Source: Parapedobacter pyrenivorans
Lineage (GTDB): Bacteria > Bacteroidota > Bacteroidia > Sphingobacteriales > Sphingobacteriaceae
Direction of reading: 5' to 3'
Assembly (NCBI RefSeq): GCF_014636865.1
Contig: NZ_BMER01000005.1
Location: 124,001 to 188,000, forward strand
Length of the DNA stretch: 64,000 nucleotides
Below, one piece after another: positions 44,560 to 51,976 of this stretch. The notes under the pieces were generated by a model. It was given only the letters and a program-made list of their open reading frames with translations, did not search any database and was not told where the DNA came from. The translations under genes were made by a program, and so were the position numbers. The stretch's first letter is position 1. Each line of letters begins with the position of its first letter.

Positions 44560-46488
44560 CTAGCCTGCTAGGCTATCGGTTTTGCGGCTTACCGCCATTT
44601 TCCGAACCGTATCCACGATCGCCGAGCTGTCATAGCCGCATTGCGTCCAAAGCTCGTGCTGTTCGCCATGTTCAACCACTTCGTCAGGTATGCCCAGGCG
44701 TACTACGGTTGCTTGATAACCATGGTCTGCCATAAACTCCAATACTGCGCTTCCCATACCCCCTTGTATGCAACCATCCTCAACAGTTATAATTTTTTTG
44801 AACTTCCCAAAGGCTTCGTGCAGGAGAGGTTTGTCGAGCGGCTTTACAAATCGTAGGTCGTAATGAGCTGGAAATATGCCTTCCTGGTTGAGGGCAATGC
44901 GGGCATTGGTCACCTCATTGCCGATGTGGCCAATACTTAGCAATGCAACTTCTTCGCCGTCGCATAGCTTACGACCTTTGCCCACTTCTAAGGTGGTAAA
45001 AGGCCGCCGCCAGTCTGGCATTACACCCTGCCCTCTTGGATATCGTATAACGAAAGACCCCTTACCTTCTTGTTGCGCGGTATACATGAGGTTGCGCAGT
45101 TCTTCTTCGTTCATGGGTGCTGCAACGGTAAGGTTGGGAATGCAGCGCATGAAGGCCAGGTCATAGGCACCGTGGTGTGTTGGGCCATCTGCCCCCGCGA
45201 TACCCGCGCGATCAAGGCAAAAGACCACGTGTAGATTCTGGATCGCTACATCGTGGATCACCTGGTCATATGCGCGTTGCATAAAGCTGGAATAGATATT
45301 GCAAAATGGTACCATGCCCTGCGTAGCAAGTCCAGCGGAAAAGGTAACAGCATGTTGCTCAGCGATACCCACATCAAACGCTCGGTTTGGCATAGCCTTC
45401 ATCATGATATTCATGGAAGAACCTGAAGGCATGGCCGGTGTGACGCCGATGATTTTGTCGTTCTTTTCCGCAAGCTCTACCAGCGTGTGCCCAAATACGT
45501 CTTGGTATTTTGGCGCAACAGGTTTATCGTTTTTGGACTTCTTGATTTCGCCGGTTATTTTATCAAACAGGCCCGGTGCGTGCCAAGTGGTTTGGTCCTT
45601 TTCGGCCAAGGCATAGCCTTTGCCTTTCACGGTGATGCAATGGAGGAGTTTAGGGCCGGGTATACCGCGCAGATCATCTAACGTATTGATAAGGCGTTTT
45701 ACATCGTGGCCGTCCACAGGGCCAAAATAGCGGAAATTGAGGGATTCGAAGAGGTTACTGTTTTTTAGCAGTGTGCCTTTGATGCTTTTCTCTATTTTCT
45801 TGGCGATGCCCAGTGCATCGGGACCCAGTTCTGAGATTTTGGTCAGTACAGCAGCAATATCATCCCTAAATCGATTCCATGATCGCGACGTGGTGATGCT
45901 TGTAAGGTATTCCTTAAGTGCACCTACGTTTGGATCGATAGACATGCAATTGTCATTGAGGATGACCAGCAGATTAGACTTTTCGATGCCTGCATGATTG
46001 AGCGCTTCGAAGGCCATGCCGGCCGTCATCGCGCCGTCGCCTATGACGGCCACATGCTGGCGATCAGTTTCTCCTTTGTAATGTGAGGCAACAGCCATGC
46101 CCAATGTGGCTGAGATGGATGTGGACGAGTGACCCACGCCAAAAGCGTCGTATTCGCTTTCACTCCTATTGGGAAATCCGCTGATTCCGCCTAATATGCG
46201 GTTTGTATGGAATACTTCACGCCTGCCTGTGAGGATTTTATGACCATAGGCCTGATGACCCACATCCCACACCAATTGGTCGTAAGGGGTGTTAAGTACA
46301 TAATGCAATGCTACCGTCAGCTCCACTACGCCGAGACTGGCCGCAAAATGCCCACCATGGATCGACACCGTATCGATGATGTATTGGCGTAGCTCACCAC
46401 ACAGCTTCACCAAATCAGCATGGTCCAGCCGCTTTAAGTCTACAGGTGTATTTATTTTTTTCAGCAGTTCTCCGGCGTCAATCTCCAT
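44560..46488 (-). CDS. dxs: 1-deoxy-D-xylulose-5-phosphate synthase
   Basis: DXS makes 1-deoxy-D-xylulose 5-phosphate from pyruvate and glyceraldehyde 3-phosphate, the first step of the MEP isoprenoid pathway. The 642-residue protein from ATG 46488 has HGGHFAASLGVVELTVALHY and WDVGHQAYGHKIL (catalytic His), the thiamine-diphosphate motif GDGAMTAGMAFEALNHAG with LNDNCMSID, and DVGIAEQHAVTFSAGLA (catalytic Glu). A longer frame to 46533 is not needed. It is divergent from scpA. Confidence 0.97.
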   Translation of the reverse strand: MEIDAGELLKKINTPVDLKRLDHADLVKLCGELRQYIIDTVSIHGGHFAASLGVVELTVALHYVLNTPYDQLVWDVGHQAYGHKILTGRREVFHTNRILGGISGFPNRSESEYDAFGVGHSSTSISATLGMAVASHYKGETDRQHVAVIGDGAMTAGMAFEALNHAGIEKSNLLVILNDNCMSIDPNVGALKEYLTSITTSRSWNRFRDDIAAVLTKISELGPDALGIAKKIEKSIKGTLLKNSNLFESLNFRYFGPVDGHDVKRLINTLDDLRGIPGPKLLHCITVKGKGYALAEKDQTTWHAPGLFDKITGEIKKSKNDKPVAPKYQDVFGHTLVELAEKNDKIIGVTPAMPSGSSMNIMMKAMPNRAFDVGIAEQHAVTFSAGLATQGMVPFCNIYSSFMQRAYDQVIHDVAIQNLHVVFCLDRAGIAGADGPTHHGAYDLAFMRCIPNLTVAAPMNEEELRNLMYTAQQEGKGSFVIRYPRGQGVMPDWRRPFTTLEVGKGRKLCDGEEVALLSIGHIGNEVTNARIALNQEGIFPAHYDLRFVKPLDKPLLHEAFGKFKKIITVEDGCIQGGMGSAVLEFMADHGYQATVVRLGIPDEVVEHGEQHELWTQCGYDSSAIVDTVRKMAVSRKTDSLAG

Positions 46489-46688
46489 AGTGTCCGGTTT
46501 GAAAAATCGATACAAAATAACTAATCGAGGCAAAGTAACTAATAATTATTGATACCACGTGTCGTAAATTTTTTACATCCCTTGGATTTCCAATCCTTAT
46601 TGGATGAACAACCTATCCGGTAGATTGTTTAACGGTGTTGACGTCTGGAAAAGGGAATATCGCGGTCAAATGTTTACCTTTGGACCAT

Positions 46689-47435
46689 ATGCAGTCCAGC
46701 GGATATGAAATAAAGCTGCCTCAATTTGAAGGCCCCTTTGATTTGTTGCTGTTTTTTATTGAGCGTGACGAACTGAACATCCATGACATTCCCATTGCAA
46801 GGATTACCAATGACTTTCTTGATTACCTGGTGCATATGCAGGCGCTCAATATCGAGCTGGCCAGTGAATTTATCTTCGTAGCCGCTACATTGATGCGTAT
46901 CAAAGCCAAAATGTTGCTGCCAAGACCCGAGCTGGATGAGGAGGGCAACGAAATCGACCCCAAGCAGGATCTCGTACAGAAGTTGGTCCTCTATAAGCAA
47001 TTTAAGGATGTATCCGAGCGGTTGCGTGCATTGGAAGAACATCGGCTGCTGCAGGCCAAAAGGGGTAATATCGCCATGGACTTGCGTGTGGCTGGAGACC
47101 ATTCCGGTCAAGGCGAGGAGTTGACCACGTTCGACCTGTACAAGTTGATGTTGGTGTACGAAAAACTCATGGACCTTTATGCGGCGCGCAGTACAGACAT
47201 ACGACATACCGTAGTCAAATATCCGTATACCATTGAGCAGCAAAAGAGCGCTATCGCTTCATTGGTGGCTATCAATGAGAAGTTGGATTTCAGCACAATT
47301 GTTAAGCATTCCGAAAACAGAGTGCAGTTCGTTTACAATTTTCTTGCCATCCTCGAGCTGCTCCAGCAGCAGCTACTGGATTTGCAGAGCGGCTTGGGCT
47401 TCAATAATTTTTACGTAATGGCGCGGAAAAATTAG
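46689..47435 (+). CDS. scpA: Segregation and condensation protein A
   Basis: ScpA is the kleisin of the SMC-ScpAB chromosome condensation complex. The 248-residue protein from ATG 46689 has the N-terminal SMC-binding pattern FEGPFDLLLFFIERDELNIHDI, followed by ASEFIFVAATLMRIKAKMLLP, and a C-terminal winged helix with NFLAILELLQQQLLDLQ. An upstream GTG at 46635 would add 18 unlikely residues. A TACCTTTG box lies 6 nt before the ATG, so the mRNA may be leaderless or nearly so. Confidence 0.93.
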   Translation: MQSSGYEIKLPQFEGPFDLLLFFIERDELNIHDIPIARITNDFLDYLVHMQALNIELASEFIFVAATLMRIKAKMLLPRPELDEEGNEIDPKQDLVQKLVLYKQFKDVSERLRALEEHRLLQAKRGNIAMDLRVAGDHSGQGEELTTFDLYKLMLVYEKLMDLYAARSTDIRHTVVKYPYTIEQQKSAIASLVAINEKLDFSTIVKHSENRVQFVYNFLAILELLQQQLLDLQSGLGFNNFYVMARKN

Positions 47436-47482
47436 CCGAAGTTTATGTAACTTTAGATCATTGTTTGACCAATGACAAACCA

Positions 47483-48775
47483 ATGCCCTATATTAATGCA
47501 TTGCAACGGCAGAAAGCGATTTTTCTGGCAGGTATGTCGGGCAAGCGGCCCGCAGTTCCGTTTCAGGCTGTCGAACTTCGGAGAGCTGCTCAACAACGAT
47601 TATCGGCACGGGCGTGGGCTTATATCGATGGTGGCGCAAGTGACGAAGTAAGCATCACAGCCAATGTAAACGCGTTTTCGAAAGTTTCAATTCTGCCGCG
47701 TATGATGCGGGGCGATGCTTCTTCAGATTTTTCCACCCGGTTATTTGGACAGGATTTGGCTTTTCCCCTCTTATTGGCTCCCATCGGTGCGCTCGACCTG
47801 ATTTGCCCCGGGGCGGATCGTGTGGTAGCCCGTGCATGCCGGAATGTCGGCATTCCGATGATATTCTCCAACCAGGCAGGTACGCCCATGGAAACCTGCG
47901 CACAAGATCTCGGCAATACCTCACGTTGGTTTCAACTTTATTGGAGCAAGTCGGATGATTTGGTGCTGTCGTTCGTCCGTCGGGCCGAAACCTGCGGTTG
48001 CAGTGCTATTGTGCTTACGGTAGACACCACGTTGTTAGGTTGGCGAAGTCGTGATCTAGCGTTAGGTTACTTGCCTTTTTTAAGGGGGCTGGGTATTGCA
48101 CAATATACTTCGGACCCTATATTTAATGCATTGATCGAACATGGCGAAGGAACAGCCGTCAGCGGCGCGCCGAAACCAAAGGTGACGCTAGCCACCATCC
48201 GTAATCTGCTGCAGCTAAAAGCAAACTACCCCGGTGGTTTCGCCCAGAATCTTTTCCGCAAAGCGCCGTTGGAGGCGGTGCGGTTGTTTACCAATATTTA
48301 CTCCAATCCAGCACTAAGTTGGGAGCAGGTTATTTGGCTTCGCCGGCAGACCAAGCTGCCTATTCTCATCAAGGGTATTTTACGTCCAGACGATGCGCTT
48401 AAAGCGATGGATGCAGGAGCCGACGGCATTGTCGTGTCCAACCATGGTGGCCGACAGGTAGACGGGGCGATTTCCAGTTTGTCTGCCCTGAAGGCCATCC
48501 GGAAAACGCTTCCAAAGCCTTTTCCGATACTACTTGACAGTGGCATACGCAGCGGCAGCGACATATTTAAGGTGCTTGCCTTGGGTGCTGATGCGGTGCT
48601 GCTCGGACGGCCGTATGCCTATGGGCTGGCCGTGGGCGGGCAGCTCGGTGTGGAAGAGGTAATACTCAACATGCTCAACGATTTTGAGCTTACCGCTCGG
48701 TTGGCTGGTTGCCGCAATGTGCAGGAGATTGATGAAAGTATGATCGACGACCAAAGTCTGACAGGCCCTGTTTGA
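47483..48775 (+). CDS. FMN-dependent alpha-hydroxy-acid dehydrogenase (LldD-like)
   Basis: This 430-residue TIM-barrel flavoprotein oxidises a 2-hydroxy acid, perhaps L-lactate. Motifs are AWAYIDGGASDEVSI near the N-terminus, PLLLAPIGALDLICP, FQLYWSKSDD, IVLTVDTTLLGWRSRDLALGY, ILIKGILRPDDALKAMDAGADGIVVSNHGGRQVDG (catalytic His, FMN-binding Lys and Arg) and LDSGIRSGSDIFKVLALGADAVLLGRPY. The ATG at 47483 is chosen over a TTG at 47465. It follows scpA by 47 nt. The exact substrate cannot be assigned. Confidence 0.9.
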   Translation: MPYINALQRQKAIFLAGMSGKRPAVPFQAVELRRAAQQRLSARAWAYIDGGASDEVSITANVNAFSKVSILPRMMRGDASSDFSTRLFGQDLAFPLLLAPIGALDLICPGADRVVARACRNVGIPMIFSNQAGTPMETCAQDLGNTSRWFQLYWSKSDDLVLSFVRRAETCGCSAIVLTVDTTLLGWRSRDLALGYLPFLRGLGIAQYTSDPIFNALIEHGEGTAVSGAPKPKVTLATIRNLLQLKANYPGGFAQNLFRKAPLEAVRLFTNIYSNPALSWEQVIWLRRQTKLPILIKGILRPDDALKAMDAGADGIVVSNHGGRQVDGAISSLSALKAIRKTLPKPFPILLDSGIRSGSDIFKVLALGADAVLLGRPYAYGLAVGGQLGVEEVILNMLNDFELTARLAGCRNVQEIDESMIDDQSLTGPV

Positions 48776-48826
48776 TTGGTCGGTACACAACGGATAATTC
48801 CATGCGTGAAATCACGGAAGGGGCAT

Positions 48827-49468
48827 TTAATGTGAGCTTTTAGTCACATATTCCATGTATTGCCAGCGCGGTATCATTCGAGCTCCCAGTGAAGCAAGGT
48901 GATCCGTGTATACTTGGCAATCAATTAGCTTATGGCTGCCTGTTTGGCACAGCGAAGCCAATGCCATTTTCGAAGCATTGGCTTCGCTGCTGAACATGCT
49001 CTCCCCGCAGAAGACGTGCCCAATGGCAACGCCGTAGAGCCCACCCACTAATTTGGTTCCAGACCAGACTTCCACAGCATGTGCATAACCCAGTGCATGC
49101 AGGCTGATATAGGCTTCTTGCATATCCTTGGTTATCCAGGTTCCGTCTTGTCCCGTCCGGGGTTGGCTGGCACATGCAGCAACCACTTCGGTAAAAGCGC
49201 GGTCATAGCTAACATCGAAGTGAGCTGATCGGATAATTCGTCGCAAGCTTTTGCTGATTTTCAATTCATCCGGAAAAAGCACAAAGCGTTCGTGGGGCGA
49301 ATACCATAGGATGGGCGTATCATCGTTGTACCAAGGGAAGATACCCTGCTTATAAGCCTCCAAGAGCCGAGCGGCCGTTAAGTCACCACCAACGGCCAAC
49401 AGTCCATCCGGCTCAGCCAAGGCCGGATCGGGAAAACGAATATCGTGCGGGTCCAATTGGAAAATCAT
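48827..49468 (-). CDS. aat: Leucyl/phenylalanyl-tRNA-protein transferase
   Basis: Aat adds Leu or Phe to the N-terminus of proteins that begin with Arg or Lys, marking them for ClpAP degradation. The 213-residue protein has FPDPALAEPDGLLAVGGDLTAARLLEAYKQGIFPWYNDDTPILWYSPHERFVLFP at the front, DGTWITKDMQEAY, AHAVEVWSGTKLVGGLYGVAIGHVFCGESMFS and a C-terminal DCQVYTDHLASLGARMIPR. Length matches the family. It starts 5 nt downstream of the rbfA stop codon, so the two are co-transcribed. Confidence 0.96.
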   Translation of the reverse strand: MIFQLDPHDIRFPDPALAEPDGLLAVGGDLTAARLLEAYKQGIFPWYNDDTPILWYSPHERFVLFPDELKISKSLRRIIRSAHFDVSYDRAFTEVVAACASQPRTGQDGTWITKDMQEAYISLHALGYAHAVEVWSGTKLVGGLYGVAIGHVFCGESMFSSEANASKMALASLCQTGSHKLIDCQVYTDHLASLGARMIPRWQYMEYVTKSSH

Positions 49469-49473
49469 CCGGG

Positions 49474-49845
49474 TTATTCCGGTTGGCGGGGCTCCTTGGA
49501 GATTTCATCAAACAGTTTGTCCATGTGCTCCACATATTCATTGGTGTCATCCAAGAAAAACTCAAGGTGGGGGACGATCCGCGCTTGGTTTTTTATGCGC
49601 GCGCCCAATTTATAGCGGATTTCGTTCGCATGCGATTTGATGTTGGCCAGATCGTCCTTAGCCTGCTTGGTATTAAGGAAACTTAGGTATACCCTCGCAA
49701 TCGCCAGATCGGGCGTCATCCGCACACGGGTTATCGTTATAAATGCTCCCGGAGCCCATGCACCGCCCTCACGTTGGAAGAGCTCACCCAAATCCTGTTG
49801 TATAACTCCTGCAAATCGTTGCTGTCTTTTGCTTTCTGTATTCAT
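49474..49845 (-). CDS. rbfA: Ribosome-binding factor A
   Basis: RbfA is a KH-fold protein that binds the 30S subunit late in 16S rRNA maturation. The 123-residue protein has RQQRFAGVIQQDLGELFQRE, ITITRVRMTPDLAIARVYLSFL, NEIRYKLGARIKNQARIVPHLEFFLDDTNEYVEHMDKL, a typical RbfA pattern. It is the first gene of a pair with aat. A TACCTTTG box lies about 50 nt upstream on the minus strand. Confidence 0.95.
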   Translation of the reverse strand: MNTESKRQQRFAGVIQQDLGELFQREGGAWAPGAFITITRVRMTPDLAIARVYLSFLNTKQAKDDLANIKSHANEIRYKLGARIKNQARIVPHLEFFLDDTNEYVEHMDKLFDEISKEPRQPE

Positions 49846-49895
49846 GGTGTGCAGTGCTTATGATCTTAAACGAAACGCCAATACTTGCTTACTTG

Positions 49896-49903
49896 CAAAG
49901 GTA
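49896..49903 (-). promoter_or_regulatory. Probable -7 box for rbfA-aat
   Basis: The minus strand reads TACCTTTG, matching TAnnTTTG. No convincing TTTG lies 19-21 nt further upstream. Confidence 0.4.
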
Positions 49904-49981
49904 GCAATTTTTTGCCTAACCTTAGTCACCAGAGGCCATGGATGATCGTAATGTAAAATAACTGTTAAACCTCGTAATTCT

Positions 49982-50013
49982 TTTGAAACGTACTATCGAA
50001 AGCCTTATCTTTG
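49982..50013 (+). promoter_or_regulatory. Promoter of small-RNA cassette copy 1
   Basis: TTTG (49982-49985), a 20-nt spacer and TATCTTTG (50006-50013) match the Bacteroidota consensus exactly. The spacer differs completely from copies 2 and 3, while the boxes and the downstream 77 nt are kept. Confidence 0.8.
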
Positions 50014-50086
50014 TTGCATCATAATTTAGGTTTATAATTGGTTAGTAAAGGTTTCCATTCTCCCCGTTTGGAAACCTTTCGTTTTT
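50014..50086 (+). ncRNA. Small-RNA cassette, copy 1
   Basis: The sequence from 50010 to 50086 is identical to copy 2 (50661-50737) and to copy 3 (60033-60109, minus strand). It starts just after a consensus promoter and ends in a perfect 11-bp hairpin (AAAGGTTTCCA at 50047-50057 with TGGAAACCTTT at 50069-50079, loop TTCTCCCCGTT), then CGTTTTT. The transcript would be about 65-70 nt. No open frame of useful length is present. It lies 68 nt before the GreA-like gene and could alternatively be an attenuated leader for it. It is not recognised as a known RNA family. Confidence 0.7.
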
Positions 50087-50153
50087 AGAAGGCACGGAAG
50101 TCGTGGCCGTGCTGAAAGGTGTATATTTGAAGTGTGATTTTCATCCCGACCAT

Positions 50154-50609
50154 ATGCTCAATGAAATCAAAGAATCCATATTAGTTGCTTGCCGGCAATA
50201 CGTAGACCAGCGGATAGTCAATGCACGGCAAGCAATCGCCTCCGCAAATGAGGCGGCGATAGGCGACGGCAAAAGTAGTGCTGGTGACAAGTTCGAAACT
50301 ACTCGCGAAATGATGCAGCAAGAGATCGCTAGAAACCAGCAACTGTGGATGGATGCATTACGGATGGAGCAGGTACTGGCTGCGTTAGATGCGCGGTCAC
50401 ATAAGGGAACCGCTAAGCTGGGTAGCCTTGTTGCGACCAATCACGGCACCTTTTTCCTAGCAATCAGCATAGGGCAGTTGATTGTAGGCGATGCGAATTA
50501 TTGGGTAGTATCTACTGCCTCCCCCATTGGGCAACAGCTTGTAGGCCGGGAAGCCGGACAGGAGTTTACATTTAATGGTGTGACCTATGCAATAGGCCAT
50601 GTGACCTAA
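50154..50609 (+). CDS. Small GreA/GreB C-terminal-domain-like protein
   Basis: This 151-residue protein has an N-terminal helical part rich in Gln, Glu and Arg (about 1-80, with DKFETTREMMQQEIARNQQL) and a C-terminal half resembling the GreA/GreB C-terminal FKBP-like domain (GSLVATNHGTFFLAISIGQL, VVSTASPIGQQLVGREAGQEFTFNG). Bacteroidota homologues are often annotated '3-oxoacyl-ACP synthase', which the sequence does not support. A role as an RNA polymerase secondary-channel factor is an inference. The ATG at 50154 is chosen over a GTG at 50103. It lies between two direct copies of the small-RNA cassette. Confidence 0.8.
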   Translation: MLNEIKESILVACRQYVDQRIVNARQAIASANEAAIGDGKSSAGDKFETTREMMQQEIARNQQLWMDALRMEQVLAALDARSHKGTAKLGSLVATNHGTFFLAISIGQLIVGDANYWVVSTASPIGQQLVGREAGQEFTFNGVTYAIGHVT

Positions 50610-50633
50610 CCGCCATAAAAAAATGAAATAAAA

Positions 50634-50664
50634 TTTGCATAGTGTAAAAAATACACTATCTTTG
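50634..50664 (+). promoter_or_regulatory. Promoter of small-RNA cassette copy 2, with palindromic operator-like site
   Basis: TTTG (50634-50637), a 19-nt spacer and TATCTTTG (50657-50664) match the consensus exactly. The spacer contains TAGTGTA-AAAAA-TACACTA, a perfect 7-bp inverted repeat overlapping the start of the -7 box. It is shared with copy 3 and absent from copy 1. Confidence 0.75.
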
Positions 50665-50738
50665 TTGCATCATAATTTAGGTTTATAATTGGTTAGTAAA
50701 GGTTTCCATTCTCCCCGTTTGGAAACCTTTCGTTTTTT
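50665..50738 (+). ncRNA. Small-RNA cassette, copy 2
   Basis: This copy is identical to copy 1 over 77 nt and fills the gap between the GreA-like gene and the convergent VCBS gene. The terminator hairpin is AAAGGTTTCCA (50698-50708) with TGGAAACCTTT (50720-50730), followed by CG and six T residues. It may also end the GreA-like transcript. Confidence 0.7.
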
Positions 50739-50751
50739 ATCCGTTTTTCAG

Positions 50752-51972
50752 CTATTTTTTAGTTTTCCCCAGCAATAATCGCCCTTGTGAAGCCCAGCCG
50801 CCGATAAATGCATCGGCGATGCCATCGCCATCGAGGTCACCGATCGTGATGTTCCAATTACGGCCCACAACGGACTGGGGAAGAACTTCCTCCGTCACAT
50901 CGTTGAAATACCCCTTTCCATCATTGCGGAAGGCGCGCAACCGTTCCTCGTTAAACCCGGGGACTGCGACAGCACTCAACAGCAAATCGATATGTCCATC
51001 ATGATCAAAATCCAGCTCCCGTGCCGAATAGGTGGAAAATTTATAGGTAGGCATACGTTGAGCGGTTTCGTCTGTAAAGCGTGCTTGCCCGTCGTTGATC
51101 AACACGCGTGCCTGCGGATTTTTGTCCCAAGTACCTGCATTACTCGTGATGTTGGCAAATACGATATCCAGATCGCCATCACCATCTACATCGAATACCA
51201 GCACCTCACGCGTTTCGAGCGGTTCAGGCAAGTCGAGCTGCTCAGCGTACTCGGTAAATAGGCCTTTCCCATCATTCAGCAGCAGCCGATTGGGGGGAAC
51301 TTCGTTGCCCACGACCATATCCACATGTCCATCCCCGTTGAGGTCGGCCAGCTTGATGCTTTGGGTGGCGTCATTTATTTGGGGCAGACTTTCTATGGAG
51401 CAGTCCATAAAGAAACCTGGTCGGGCCGGATCATTTATCCAGAGGAAGTTCTGCCCCGCTGTTCCGGAGTTCCCAACCACGATATCGGGCAGGCCATCGC
51501 CATCCACATCGCCCACGTCCAGCCCGTTGCCTTCGCTCATTCCAAGAAGACGGTCGCTCACATCACGGAAGGTACCGTCACCATTACCGAGGTAATATTC
51601 ATGGGTTTGATCGTCTTCCGCCACGAACACGACATCCAGGTGGCCGTCACGGTCGAAGTCGACTACACGAACGTGCTCGGTATCATGTTTGGCTGCTTTG
51701 AATACACGCTTTTTCCAGGTAAGCTTGCCACTGCCGTCATTGAGGTAAAGCCTGTTTTCGTCGGCCTCCAACGCTGCGATAACATCCAAATCACCATCGC
51801 CGTCTACATCGGCAAGGGCGACTTCCAATATATGGGCTTCGGGGTCATGGGGTACATGGGTAGCTGTGACATCATGGAAATAGTCGGTTTCTACATGCTG
51901 TGGTGGTTCGCACGACCAGGAGGCGGCACCCATGGCGATCCACGCAAACGTCTTGCTGTTCTTCAGATTCAT
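50752..51972 (-). CDS. FG-GAP/VCBS repeat-containing exported protein
   Basis: This 406-residue exported protein is a beta-propeller built of about seven FG-GAP/VCBS repeats, each with a calcium loop of the DxDxDG type: DVDGDGDLDVIAAL, DFDRDGHLDVVF, DVDGDGLPDIVV, DLNGDGHVDMVV, DVDGDGDLDIVF, DFDHDGHIDLLL, DLDGDGIADAFI. Cys21 in a loose SWSC site may be lipidated. It starts 4 nt after the sulfatase stop codon, so the two are co-expressed. A glycan-binding or protein-docking partner role is plausible but not shown. Confidence 0.85.
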   Translation of the reverse strand: MNLKNSKTFAWIAMGAASWSCEPPQHVETDYFHDVTATHVPHDPEAHILEVALADVDGDGDLDVIAALEADENRLYLNDGSGKLTWKKRVFKAAKHDTEHVRVVDFDRDGHLDVVFVAEDDQTHEYYLGNGDGTFRDVSDRLLGMSEGNGLDVGDVDGDGLPDIVVGNSGTAGQNFLWINDPARPGFFMDCSIESLPQINDATQSIKLADLNGDGHVDMVVGNEVPPNRLLLNDGKGLFTEYAEQLDLPEPLETREVLVFDVDGDGDLDIVFANITSNAGTWDKNPQARVLINDGQARFTDETAQRMPTYKFSTYSARELDFDHDGHIDLLLSAVAVPGFNEERLRAFRNDGKGYFNDVTEEVLPQSVVGRNWNITIGDLDGDGIADAFIGGWASQGRLLLGKTKK

Positions 51973-51976
51973 CGCA

